DNA of 64,000 bases, taken from the NCBI GenBank assembly GCA_022453515.1, contig JAJNNY010000077.1, forward strand, positions 1-64,000, in the 5' to 3' direction. Position numbers and translations under genes: made by a program. Below the pieces are notes generated by a model. It was given only the letters and a program-made list of their open reading frames with translations. It did no database searches and had not been told where the DNA came from. The DNA comes from Astrocystis sublimbata (Eukaryota; Ascomycota; Sordariomycetes; Xylariales; Xylariaceae). Of this stretch, positions 20,226 to 32,527 are shown in pieces. Each line of letters opens with the position of its first letter. The stretch's first letter is position 1.

Positions 20226-22122
20226 TGTGACGAATGTAGAACCTCAAGGTTGTGTTTCAAGTACGAAAGTTTGTTTGGAATTTGAGGGATTGATGAAAGT
20301 GTGCGAGCTTGTATGTTGGATTATGGTCCTGATGGAGAGGGCGGGAGACCAAGGCCTTTATACCTCGACAGATGATGTTGATACTTCTACGTCACCGATT
20401 TTCCAGTTGCTGTCCTTGCTCAGATACCCTACAACTGTCCATGAGGTGAGCGGTGTAGGGTTTAGAATGGATGTGTAACTACTTGACTCTGAAAATAGCT
20501 TATTGCTCACGAAAAATAGTAAGCGGCTGGAATGCTAGATCATAGAGAGAGGGAGCATCGCCGGGATGTTCGAAGGAAGCGAGTTGTGTTGTAGCGGATA
20601 ATCCGGACAGCGGCTCATCCGCTTCCTTGGCCTTGTTGTAATTTCGATTGCACTTCTCATATCTCTTGGTATTGGGCTGTTTATTAGTCCTGGCTGCGCG
20701 GGCACGTCATAGAGTCTAGTCCCAGTCTGTTGGCGCTCCCTCAGCTGCCTAGAGTCATGGTATCCAATATGGCAAAGCATGAGCTATTGTTCGCTTTTAG
20801 GAGGCGAGGGTAGCTATGAAACCTTGCTGGCTTTGAACGGAACACAGGATTGATACACATCACGGCTTGAAGCTTCTCTCTACAACACGCGCGCACAGCC
20901 GTAGGGAAGTAATAACCACAACAACAGCAACAACAAAACTCCGCCTAGCGTAAGATAATATGATTTTGCATGCAGGAACTCGGTAGTTGCATTGATTATC
21001 TGCAGTCATGATTTGGCGGCACAGTAAGACTCTCAAGAAAGCTTAGTCCGGCGTCTTACTTGGGGGCTCAGAGATGCAGGTAAAGATGTGTAAGAACTTT
21101 AGAGTCAACTTCTCATCCGCTGACGTATATGTCGCAGTATTGTATCGCATCAGGGAATCTGATCGGCAGCAAACGTAAGCTCAAGCCATCCTTCCGGAGG
21201 TTGGTTGGTTGCGGCTACCAACCTTGATGATCTGACGTACTAATTGCATTGAAAATCAATCACACAGATTGTATGTAATTTAATATTGGCTGTAAGTACG
21301 ATGTACGGTTGAAGATGTGGTAGAGCTTCCAAAACTGCAGCTTATTCATGACTATCGTTGTTAAAGACTTGTCTACGTTGGGTATTTTTTACACGTTATT
21401 CTATCACGCATTGGCGAGGCGAATACAACCCATGCTGCTTGAGAACAATGTAATCTCCACGGCATAAGCCGCAACAACTTGCAACACAGCATGGCAGGGC
21501 TTGAGGGATTCTTTTGTGCTACGTATTACCCCGCGCTCGTATTGGACGAGGTCTGACAGTATCTCCAGCCCCTCGGGACCGCTAAGCAAGCCCCAAGCCC
21601 GAGAAGTGGTCACAGTAGGATTCGTCTTTGTGACACGAATGTATCAGTCCTCTAGGGTCAGCCGGGCTGTGTTTTTCTAATAGGATTGTAGAAAGTATTT
21701 TATACTGGCTGAATTGAAATCGATTGCATCATCATTAGCAATAAGATAAGCCGGGTAAGCACACAGGCTATGTCCGTTGGATCTGCCATTTCCTCGTGAG
21801 TAGATCCATGCATCTTTAGAATGCGAATCATGATCACAGATGGGAGGTGAGGGTAAGCCTGACACCCAGGGTCTATTATTATTCCCTCCTGTATAACACA
21901 AACAGGTTACATGTAATCAGGTCTCGGAGGAACCTGAAGTCCCCATAATAGCTATTCAGTTGTTCTCTTTAAAGCAGACGCACAATTTGGCTTGAGAATA
22001 CATGCAGCAGCCGTTACAGAACTAAAACTCATTTTCAAGGTTCGATGGATGTAACTGGAAGTCAGCCATCCCAGCAATTGCATAATGAGGACTAACACCA
22101 AAAAGTACTGCATCAACCTTCC
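20226..22122. other. gene-poor stretch of 1.9 kb
   Basis: No open frame with recognisable content on either strand. A short aac/caa-rich run occurs near 20920-20940. The remainder is unremarkable mid-AT sequence. Confidence 0.45.
20356..20362 (-). promoter_or_regulatory. TATA box of the 94-residue secreted protein gene
   Basis: TATAAAG on the minus strand, about 135 bases upstream of the ATG at 20225. Good match and spacing for a fungal core promoter. Confidence 0.45.
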
Positions 22123-25100
22123 TTAACCACAACTCAGATATGACTTGCGTGTCCAGTTTAACCCACAACGCACAGGAACACTGAACGGCTTCCCGCTCTC
22201 AACAAAGGTCCCTCGCATTAAGTTCCAAACCGTAGAGTCGTTCGCCATATCCAATGATGTGTCATCTTCATCCTTGTCCCAAGGTCGCCAACCCTCGTCA
22301 TCGTGCACACACCAGCGTAACGCGACAACCGGAGATCCTGGGTCTAACTTCGAGGTGGCATCCCCCACCGGCGGCACAGCATTTAGTACTAGGAACACAT
22401 ACCCTTCGGCGTCCTGACTACTTGGTCTGTAAACAAGCCGAGGATCGCGGCGGGGTGTAGATGCCGGAAAATAGATCGGGTTACGTAGTGTCGAGACGCT
22501 GTCGCCGTCAAGGACAAGTTTCAGGATTTTGGGACTGCATGTAAGTGGCGGCAGGGCAACTATGACGTGAGAGGTATACCAGTATGTTAGTACAGAGGGA
22601 GGTTCAATCGCTATTAGCGGATCAGCGAGGGTGTATTTAACATGGACGAGATGAGTTGCCGTGATGCCTTTGTTATCTGACGGAAAATTCAGTGATGCTT
22701 TTGTCACACTGCATTCGGTGTATAGTTTCTGCCGAGCGAACGTAATGAAAACACAATGGAGGACATTTCCGCAAGGCGAAAAGTAAAGCTCTGGAATGAT
22801 TGATTAGTCACTGGTACTAAAATTAGTGCCTCATAGCACTTATGTTCTGAACTTACCTCGGGTACTGGCTAATATGAAACCCCCCAACCCATCCGAGATG
22901 CCCGATACTTCTATTGATGTGTGTGTTCCTTCGTCGAGATTTATGACTTCGAGTTGCGACGATTTATACATGAACGCCACGACAGGTTTAGTTGGGTGTG
23001 CGGCACATATGATTTTCGAATACATCAGGGGCTGGTGTGTCCATGGTTGGGTCCAGAAGGGAGCACGACCATTAGATATGATGATGAGATAGCTGGTGTT
23101 CTTCTGATTACCGGCGCTGCTTTCGACATCTGACTCATCAGTGTCCAATTCGGAGATGCCGTGCTCGTCACTAGCTGTCTCCGACAGTGATTCGTCATCA
23201 GAAAATTCATCTTCATCGTCAGATAGTGATTCTTCTGATGCTGTGTCCGAAGACTCGCTGTCATCGTCACTATCTTCGTTGGAACAATCGTTGTGACCTG
23301 AGCTCCATGTTTGAGCACTCCTTTGCGCCATATGAATTACCGAAGCAGAAGACTTGCTGTCGGTCCCATTCACATCGCGGCATCCAAGCATGTCCCAAGG
23401 CAATTTTGATGCCGACAGCAATTCGCCAAGACGCGTGGGAGGTTTGAATCGTTCGCTGTGTTCCCGACTTACTTTCCGGAGATCCATACTGCATGTGTCG
23501 ACGCTCCAGGCAATTAGCTCGTTTTCGATACCATCCTCTAAAGACTGACGTATTACCCATTCGGACATGTTGGACTCCACAGGGAGCTTTTGATGTGACT
23601 GTTTAGGTTGACTCTGAGTCTTGAATAAAGGCTGTTTTAGATGCCTCATTACATCCGGCGGGTCATCTTTCGTTCGGTATGCAACCTCAACAACCAATTT
23701 CCTCCCGCTGAAGCCTAATCCGATGATCTGAGAAGCCGTAAGATCGTGGCTATTGAATGCGTTTTCTAGATTCACGCATTTCACTACTGCTGTCTTTGAA
23801 AGTGGCCGGAGCCAGCAAGAGCTGATGAAAGGTTTCATGGGGACGCACTGATCCAACACTTGAGAATGTGTAATCATCACCTCGCGCCATTCATCGACAA
23901 AATTGCATAGTGATTGGTCCTTGAGGCTGCCATCGGGGGAGCAATCGCTAAGCCAGGTTGGTAAAGGCACCGCGAAGCTGTCGTCGCCCTTCCACTCCCG
24001 GCCTTTGATGGCCATGTTGTAGCCACGCTTATTGCTTATGTATCTCCCGAATATGTATGGAACAACATGACTCTGTACACACAGGCAGTTCCAGAAGTTC
24101 TTGCTACCAATGAACTCCTGAACGGTCTTGCAGGAGACCGGAGATGGTTGCTGGACGAATGCATCGCTTAGATGTTGAAACCAAAATGTAGCTGCATATC
24201 GTAGGAAAGCATGCTCTTTTGGAATATTTTTGTCAAGGAATCCAAAGTCCATGTGCTTGGAGTATCTGCCGTACATGAGATATGTCAGGCAGTTCAGCCC
24301 AATTTCCTCGTGAGCAGCGGACGGCGTAACAAAGTACTTGTGGAGAGACTCGTCAACATCGAGGTCGGAGGTCTTCGGATCCTGCCGAAAGAAATCTCGG
24401 ACGCTTTTGTGACAGAACCTTACGAGTTGAGTCCGAGTTGACCCCGTAATACGCTCTTCCACAATCACTAATGACCCGCATAGTTCATGTATGAGTTCTT
24501 CTTTCGGCAGTCGAGATGCACTATAGTCTTTGCTTCCACGTTTAATTGCTAGTGCATCAAGCAATTCATCGACAGACATGGTCTGTTGTGCCGCGCTTAA
24601 GGTGAGGAATATACGCCTAAGGATGTAAGAGAACTGCACATATGTTTGGGCGTCTATTTCAGACTCACCTGGCCACCGATTGCTCCATTGGACCCAGAGC
24701 GTCGATTTTCGCTAGAGTGCGCGCATAAAAACCATTGAGCTTTTTCGGAAACGTGGCCAATTCAGCTCGAATGTCTGCCTCACTCGTGAGCTTTCCAAGG
24801 ACCTCAGACACGAATCTGGCGATGAGGAAGTTATTGTCGCACTCGGCAGCCCATGCTCGAAGACGGCTCTGACAGCTTATCTTTGTCGAAAGATAACTCC
24901 TGATATCTTCTCGTATGGCGTCTGGACTTGGACGTATCTCAACAGCTTTCATTTTCCGAAGTGTCTTCTCAACCTCTGAAACACGGTTGGTAAAGAGCCA
25001 CCTGGTCGTGCCAAGAGTTGGTCTCCCAATTAGCCACTCCATATGACTCATCATGTCTTTCTCGTCCTCGCATTCATCTATTCCATCGATGACTATGTAA

Positions 25101-26320
25101 AGGTCGTCGTTGCGAGTAATGAGTTCGTGCACGACACTTGCTATGACGCGAAGATTGCTCAAATATGGAGAAAACTGTATTTCCTTCTCATATAAGTCTA
25201 CCAACTTGTCGGACGGCGTTTTGGTAAAACCAAGAAGCTGTAGAGCAAGTGTTCGAAGGCCGTCGGCAACGTATCGATTGGAGTGCTTGCTAAAAGAATA
25301 GAAGAAGTATGCCACCTTCTTGTCCGCTCTGGTCAGATAGTCTATCACCGCGGATGCGAGCACACTTTTCCCGGATCCAGGCTGGGCATTATACCAGAGC
25401 AAGGCGTTCTCTCTAGAGCCGCACCACTCTTGAAACCGTGTATCTTCGAATATCCAAGAGCATGTATTCTCATGTCGTAGATCCAATCGTATCTCACAGT
25501 CGCCCTTGAAGTCGACGCCGTCTCGTCCCATTATCCATTGTCTGATGTTATTCTTTAGCGACTTTTGTTCGGCATCCGCTCTAGCCTGGCGGTCTGCATC
25601 CGTCATTTGGAATTCTATGGCCTGAGATATTCCTAAGTTGATGTGCATATCTTCTTGAAGGCCTTTGAGAGCTTCCTCGGTTTCCTTCTTAAGAGGCGTG
25701 ACCAAAGCTCTAGGAAGAATGCCTCTGGGCTTGGAAGACGATAGTACTTTAGATAACTTGTACCAAAAAGTGATAATCTCCTTGTAAGAGTGCACAAGTC
25801 GGGGGCCTAGGTCGGGGGATGGGGAGAGCCTCTGATAGATTTCCAAGATCCCAGCAACACGCTGCATAGCAACCACGATGATTTCAAGATATTCGTCAAC
25901 AGCTTGGGCCAGCTCTAGAACAATGCGAGCTCCCGAAAAAGCTATGGCAACGCCAGACGGCGCCAGCTGCGCCAGTTGCTCACATCTTTTCAGTACCGAC
26001 TTGAATACCTCAAGAAAGGGGCTCAGCCGATGAAGCAGCTGGTACCCTTTTCCAGCGCGTTTCTTAGCATCGAGTTCTAAAACCGAGCGCTGCAGCTCTA
26101 GAGCTGACACCTCAATCTGTTGCGGCCCGCCATCTGCACCTGGTGTTCCAATGGGGCTTGCAAGTGCCTGCAAAAAAGGATTTTTGGAATCTTCCTTATG
26201 CTTTTCTTTGAGTTCAGACAGGAACTCATCGATCGCGGTGGCGAATGCCCCAGGAGGGGCAGTCTCTCTGGCACCCCTAGCACTCATACTCTGGTTTAGG
26301 CTGGACGCGGAAGGGTCCAT
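22123..26320 (-). CDS. NACHT-domain NLR-like (STAND) protein
   Basis: Three exons: 26320-24669, 24616-22857 and 22790-22123, total 4,080 nt and 1,359 residues. Both introns (52 and 66 nt) are GT-AG and keep the frame. An N-terminal helical region of about 240 residues (RLSPFLEVFKSVLKRCEQLA...) resembles the N-terminal domains of fungal STAND proteins (Goodbye/DUF7708-like; exact family unsure). The NACHT core follows: WIFEDTRFQEW, Walker A AQPGSGKS (312-319) and Walker B LYIVIDGIDEC (407-417), then WLFTNR. A winged-helix-like region comes after (RFCHKSVRDFF). The C-terminal half has an acidic Ser/Asp/Glu stretch and WD-like strands (ending FSPCGNVLHCVF) but no clear tandem repeats. Such proteins are fungal immune or allorecognition receptors. 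The ligand and any partner effector are unknown. Confidence 0.88.
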
Positions 26321-27773
26321 TGCGGAAATGTCAATCTAGGCATGTGTAAAAGTCGCAAGACACTCGGTCACTGATATGGTGTCATTGCAAGTCAATATTC
26401 AACCAGATAATAAAGAGGCAAAATAGCATGTGTATGTGCACACTACTAGTACTAGGTAGCAGAGTATAGGTGAGTAATGAGAGGCAACAAGACATGCATT
26501 GCACGCCTCATTTGCACAGCGATACAATAATTAGCTGTAATGCGATCCGGTCAGGCGGTCGTGATTATGGTAGGGTGGGGGCCAATGTAACACTGGACGG
26601 CAATACCAACAAGATGGTTGAAGGATCGTATTAAACCCGGGAGTGAACCTCAGTCCTGGTCCTGGTATAGTCTAAATAAGTCCCCGCGATCAACTTTTTA
26701 CCCTGTTCGGCTGCCTGCTGGCGTTTGTGGTTGTGAAGCTTTCTCTTTGTAAGCATTATTTTATATTGCCACCCGATTAGCGACTAGGACTCTCCAGAAT
26801 CGCTCTGCAAACCGGGCACCCGTCAACTGAGCGGATTTGAGAATACTCGAATCAACAAGGATGGAGGTGGCTTCCCATATTGATAGCACGGCAACTGTTA
26901 CGTGGCTCAACTCTCTCAACAAGCTTCGAGCTCACAAGGGTATGTGCATATGTACTCAGGGGGCTCCGCCCAGGCGCTGATCAATTCACGATATTTACAA
27001 GTGATGAACTGTTTACCACCAGGAACAGCATAGAACAACTCAATCCAATCATGTTCATTAGGGGGTGATTTTATTCCCAATTGAGCTTGCCCATGCTACT
27101 ATAGAGGCATGAGAGGCGAGAGAGGTTCTATCGATGGTGCAGAACCGGTAACTAATTATAGCAGATCGTGGGGGCTTACACCATGTTCTTCTGTGAGCAG
27201 GGTTGGTGTGGGTCAATCTACCCCTCAAGTACCTATAGATTTGTGTATACAACCCCGGTGACGATAATTGCCTTATACGCATGCAAATGTTGTCTAAAGT
27301 ACATTGTTTCCTTTTTGAGTATCAAGCAGTCGAATACGCTACCGGTGCCCTCATGCTGCTTGGCTGCCATGGCGTAATGAATGCCCCCTGGCTCGCCTCA
27401 TTCCTCTCTTTTAGACCCCTAATCCACTGATGTACCGACTTACCGAATGTTCTAAGTCCTACCAACTTCTTGATGCGTGACAAATTGGGCTTAGCGGGCT
27501 TCGCGCATCCACCCCTTCTGCTCTGGCGGGCGCCTCTGGAACCGCCCACATGCATTTATTCATCCACTGTTTTATCCGGAGAGAACTAGATCCCCAAACG
27601 GATTGAGCTCTTGAACTGCTCTTGCTGGGTTTGACCGTTTCCCAAAACAAGTGAACGAAGCCTCTTGATTGGTTGAGACGGTTGACAGGCGCAGGCTCCG
27701 TAGCCAGCAGTGTTCAGGACTATGTTGTGAATGGACGTGTCCATGTCTCCTTCTGCTTCTGTGGTGTCCTTTC
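26321..27773. other. intergenic region
   Basis: 1.45 kb between the NLR-like start and the kinase-like gene. No supported gene; open frames are short and lack motifs. Confidence 0.45.
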
Positions 27774-28927
27774 ATGAAGCAAAGCACCAGCATGGAGTCT
27801 GACGAGGATTGCGACCCTCTAGTAACTGCCAAAGTCATATCAGTCTTGACAGCTGGCGAGAAAGACGACAATGCAATAGTTTCTGTCAGGTTCAACGGCA
27901 TATGCTTTAACATTGAGTTGTCACCAACTTTCTTTCAGAATTCGCCCACGACCACCTCTTTGTATCTGAAATACTTGGAAGCCCTACATCCATGTGGTCC
28001 TGGGGAGTTCGAAGGTATCCACGACACAGATGTGTACGAATGAATTATTACCTTGTTCAGACCTCTTTTCGTTCAGCTGGCCCCGAAGCCGTTATCATCA
28101 TTCGACCCCGAGAAGATTCGCAGTGGGGAGGCCAAACCTCTTCTATCCGAATACTTGTTTCCGCAGACGTTCGGCTGTAAGCTCGAGGCCGTGGATGAGG
28201 TGTATATTCCACGCCATGTTGACGACAAAGGTGGTCTCCTTCCGTCGCGAGCGTGGTTAGACACTGATCTTCTGGATACCATGGAGGATTGGACACGTTT
28301 CGTTGATCCCGCGGAGATTGAGGTCTACTTCCAAGACCCGAAGGACGCGCTTAGCCAATTCCCGCGTAGGGTACGTGTTGATCTGGACGGCTCAGGAAAT
28401 ATGACCACCTGCTTCTTTAAAGAGGGGTTCGGACACAGTTTTGGAGACTGTCCGTTGAGCAGGGAAATCAAAGCCTACGAGAAGATACACAAAGCCAATT
28501 TTGGTCCGATGTGCGAGTCGGTCGCCTGTACGGCGTGGCTCACGAGGAAAAGGAAGACTTTACGCTTGGGCTATTGCTAGCATACATCGACCATCGAGCC
28601 ACGCTTTACGATGTCGTGAGAGAAGATACACCACTAGCTATGAAGCAAAAATGGGCGAGGCAAATTGAGAATACGCTCAAGGAGCTGCACCGAGTAGGGG
28701 TGATCTGGGGAGACGCCAAGGCCGACAATGTAATCATCGACAACGAGGACAACGTGGTACTCACGGATTTCGAAGGTGGTTATACCAATGGATGGGTGAG
28801 TGCCGAGAAAGCAGGGACTGTTGAAGGCGACCTGCAAGGTTTGCAGAACATCATGGCATTTTTGTTTCGATCTATTAATCCCAACGATAAGTACTTAGAC
28901 AATGAGGATTCTCAGGGTTGTGTGTAA
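27774..28927 (+). pseudogene. protein-kinase-like gene, broken by a frameshift
   Basis: From ATG 27774 the frame runs MKQSTSMESDEDCD... to a TGA at 28041. The same frame resumes as PLFVQLAPKPLSSFDPEK. An intron with a weak donor (28007-28060, or 28032-28076) could bridge this. The frame then carries the N-lobe: CFFKEG (beta-3 Lys) and SREIKAYEKIHKANFGP. Near 28505 it must shift: the expected continuation (DVRVGRLYGVAHEEK, GLLLAYIDH) is in another frame, as if one G had been lost in a CCGGAT context. The C-lobe follows, with HRVGVIWGDAKADNVIID in the catalytic loop and VVLTDFEGG in place of DFG. It ends normally at 28927. Fungal kinase-like proteins of this type are common near HET/NLR genes. 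Unless the base loss is a sequencing error, the gene is inactive. Confidence 0.7.
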
Positions 28928-29606
28928 GTATCATATTTCCTCTCGGAAAACCCGCGACAAGCCTGCTGAGGTGTTCGTATTGATTGAATCTTATTATTGC
29001 GTATTGAACTGTTTTAAAAACTGCTTCATCTGAACAAGCACCTGCATAAGTCGATCTTCACAGCCTGCAGTCGCTCGCAGTTCTAATGGTACTGGTACAC
29101 AGTCTCGGCAGTCTTACCCTCGCTGGCAAGGTTGCAATTAAATACTTACTACATATGTACTCGCCCCATAAACCTGGATCTGCTGGTTCGCGTCCAGCTC
29201 GCCACCTCAGCTCCAACACACCATGCTGCATGACTTTTTGCTGGGGTTGCAGCGCCATGGAGACAGGGGGCAAGGTGCGCGGATCATATAGCAATTGCCT
29301 TATGTGACTGACGTGTTGACCTGCATAACGAAAGCAATCATTCATAGCCTGCTTAATGATGAGCCTCATAGCATGGCTTCACGTGCTCCTTACCCTGCCT
29401 AATGAGGGGGAAATGGCGCGATGACAGGGCCAATTGAACTACTTGTTCAGACAAGCGGATGTTCCCGTGACTGAGCGAATCTGATTGATAATACGGCAGC
29501 AGTATGATTCCCATACAAATTCGAATTATTATCATCATAGTTACATGACATAACTCCAATCCAACAGCACATTGTCTGTACCAGCTTGTAGGCTGATTAA
29601 CTAAAA
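28928..29606. other. intergenic region
   Basis: Between the kinase-like gene and the AAA+ gene, same strand. No supported feature beyond probable promoter of the latter. Confidence 0.45.
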
Positions 29607-31725
29607 ATGCCCGAAAGCAAATCCGTCCCCAAGGAGGGCAGCCAATTCGGCTCTCGCTGCGAGTTCAGGACGTACCACACGGTCCCCAACAAAGAAGGCC
29701 GACTCAAAGTGAAGCCCATCGTCGACCCCTTTGAGAGTGGTGCCAAGAACCACATTGACAACACCTACGCGCTCGTCATCCACCGCGAGTTCACCATTGA
29801 AGACCAGTCGGCGCCCAAAATTGTGAGTCTCAAGATCAATTCACCGCAGTTACTCAAAGCGTTCCGCGATGTCGTGGGATCGTATCCCTACGTGCCGTCG
29901 GACTTCAAGTCGCCCTTCGACATCACCAACCCGTTCCAGATCCTGGTGCATTACTGGGACGAGCTGGACCAGTACCGGAGGGAGACGAGCGACAATGAGA
30001 TGAAGATGCATATGAACTTGTTGTTTCAATTCATGGACAGCGAGGTGGGTGACAAGAGGTTGAAAATTCTGAATGCGATAAAGCAAGGCCAGATTACGTA
30101 CTTCACCGCGTGGGCGGTGTTCCGCCCCGGAGACGTATTGTACACCACTGTCATGGACCATGGCTGGCTGATGCGATGTGTCAAAACCGCGTACGAGGAG
30201 AACAATACGATTGGTCCCTACTTCGAGGTTTATTGCACATATACAGATCATGACGGACGAAACGTAGGCGTTGCAACGCACAAGGAGCTGCTGATCCAGA
30301 AACAACATTTTGGGGCTGAGAACCCTACCACAATTACCGGCCTGCCGATATATCCCAGGAGATTCGTTCAGATTGATCGTCTCGAGGAGAGATTAGAAGA
30401 AAGAGGAAAGAGAACTCTCGGTCTTCTTGGCCATTCGGTTCAGACGTACGACGGGCTCGCGGAATACTTGAGAGAGCCGCCCTCGTCTTTTTGGCACTAC
30501 CGCATGGCCGCGGCAGCGCCCATTTGGCTCCCATTTACTGTACGTGCCCAATTTCCCCACGAAACGCAGTTCGTGGCGTCATCCGGGCTGATTGAACTTA
30601 CGATTAGGAAACCGGGAGAATTGTCCTCGACAAAGCAACGTTCCAGGAAGATTACTCATCCAAGACGCCTCACATCACCAAGGGCCCAACCGAGCTGAAA
30701 CTCTGCCCTCCTTTCTCGATCGGGTACTCAATAGACAAGAAAGAGTGGTGTCGCTTTCTGGTCGATCACCTCCGCCCTGTGCAGTGGAAGCCCGACGCAT
30801 GGGAGAGGCTGATTCTAGAAGAAGAGCAGAAGCTCGTCCTCCAAGCGCTCGTAACCTCCCATTCATACCCGGAGAACGCGCGAGACCAGCCGGAGCAGAA
30901 AGGGAAGGGCTTGGTAATCCTCCTCCACGGCACGCCGGGTTCGGGAAAGACTCTCAGCGCCGAGTCCTCTGCGGAAATGACGCATAGAGCCTTGATATCC
31001 ACTTCGATGGCTAGCCTCAGCACGGAGCAAATGTAAGTCAAGTTCAAAGTTTAAAGTTCAATTGAGTCAAGAGCATGTGCCAGCGCTCACAGCATAACCA
31101 CAGACCCTTCATCTTTGAGCACAACCTGCGTCGCCTCTTACAATACGCGACGCGATGGAAAGCGATCGTGCTCCTCGACGAAGCCGACGTGTTCCTCGAG
31201 ACGCGCGAGGAGAAGGCGGGCAGCGCGGATCGCAACGCGCTCGTCGCCATCTTCCTCAAGGAGCTCGAGTACTTCTCAGGCATCATCTTCCTGACGACGA
31301 ACCGCGTCGAGACGTTCGACTGGGCCATGAAGTCACGCATCCACCTGGCGCTCGGCTTCACGCTGCCGGGCCCGTCGGTGCGGCGGCAGATGTGGACGCA
31401 GGCGCTCAAGACTATGCCTGAGGACAAGCTGGGTATTGAGAATGTCGAGGAGGCTGTTGCGATTCTTGCGGAGCGTGCCCTCAATGGACGCGAGATCTAT
31501 AATATGGTGAATACGGCGCAGACGATTGCGACGTTCGAGAAGAGAAAACTGCTATTGGATCATGTTTTGAAGGTGCTGAAGGTCCGGGATACGTTTGAGA
31601 AGAAGCTAAGGCAAGAGAGGACAAAGCTGAATCAATCTTTCTCAGAGCAAGCCCCGGCAGGCCACCAGTTGGTGAAAAGGGGCTCACTATTAACGGAAGA
31701 TCCAGAGACTATTGATGGGTTTTGA
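29607..31725 (+). CDS. AAA+ ATPase with N-terminal DUF7025-like domain
   Basis: Three exons: 29607-30539, 30608-31032 and 31104-31725, total 1,980 nt and 659 residues. Introns start GTACGT and GTAAGT and both acceptors restore conserved sequence (WLPFT-ETGRIV; STEQ-IPFIFEHNL). The N-terminal half has the fungal block ending YCTYTDHDGRNVG and the motif AWAVFRPGDVLYT, as in DUF7025 proteins. The AAA module has Walker A GTPGSGKT (419-426), Walker B AIVLLDEADVF, sensor 1 FLTTNR, and arginine residues in MKSRIHLAL. Family members are widespread multi-copy fungal ATPases of unknown substrate; by fold they are probably protein-remodelling machines. It lies just downstream of the broken kinase-like gene, but no functional link is shown. 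Confidence 0.88.
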
Positions 31726-32527
31726 TTGAAGGTTAGCTCATGTCAAGTGCTTTCGCACCGGAGTGAAGGAATATAGCAGTAGCCTCGTAGCCAAGTAGAA
31801 TAATAGGGGTCAGGTGTCAATTCTATTGGTTCCTGGGCTCTCCCTTTCAGTGGGAGTTGCCCAGCCCTTGTATACACAGATCTCATAGCCCAAACAGCCC
31901 CCTCTACATGGGAGCCCCTGGGTCATGGTGAGGCTCATGCTTACATTGCCCCGTACAGGCTGGTGTCTGACACAATTTATGTTCTAATATTTTCAACATT
32001 CAGATAAGTAACAGTTCGACTGTCTTATTATCAGCTCAGACCTAGACCACCTTTACTCCATACATACAAGTCAACGCTGGCTCAATAGCAACACCTCGCC
32101 TCAACTCAACCACTCAACCACCAATCGCCCCCTAACTTTACATTGAATTCAAGGTTCATCATTATTCAGAGTACCTATTCCAGCTTTGTTTCCTTCTTTC
32201 TATATATACCCTCTTTCTCTTTCTCCATTCTTCCCCTACAGCATCAATAGATAGATAGGGCCGGCCGGGATAGACATCTAGTCATTCAACCGCCCAGTCC
32301 CTACCTACTTCAAACAGACATTAAAAAGCAGTCTCCGCTCCCATCTCTTCAGTAAGCTTCCACTTGCTCTTGAAGCGCCTGAAGATGGACTTGGTGCTAT
32401 TCCCTCTCTCCACACTCCCTACATTCGGGAGCGAATTAGACCGCGGCGGATCAAACTGCCACTCGGTGTCGACGTCCATTTCCCACTTCAGTTGCAGGGG
32501 CGGCGGAGGTGTGCGGCACCCGATGTT
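31726..32527. other. convergent intergenic region, AAA+ / SKT5
   Basis: 3' flanks of two convergent genes. Contains a pyrimidine-rich run at about 32185-32240 (ttctttctatatataccctc and beyond). No gene supported. Confidence 0.5.
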
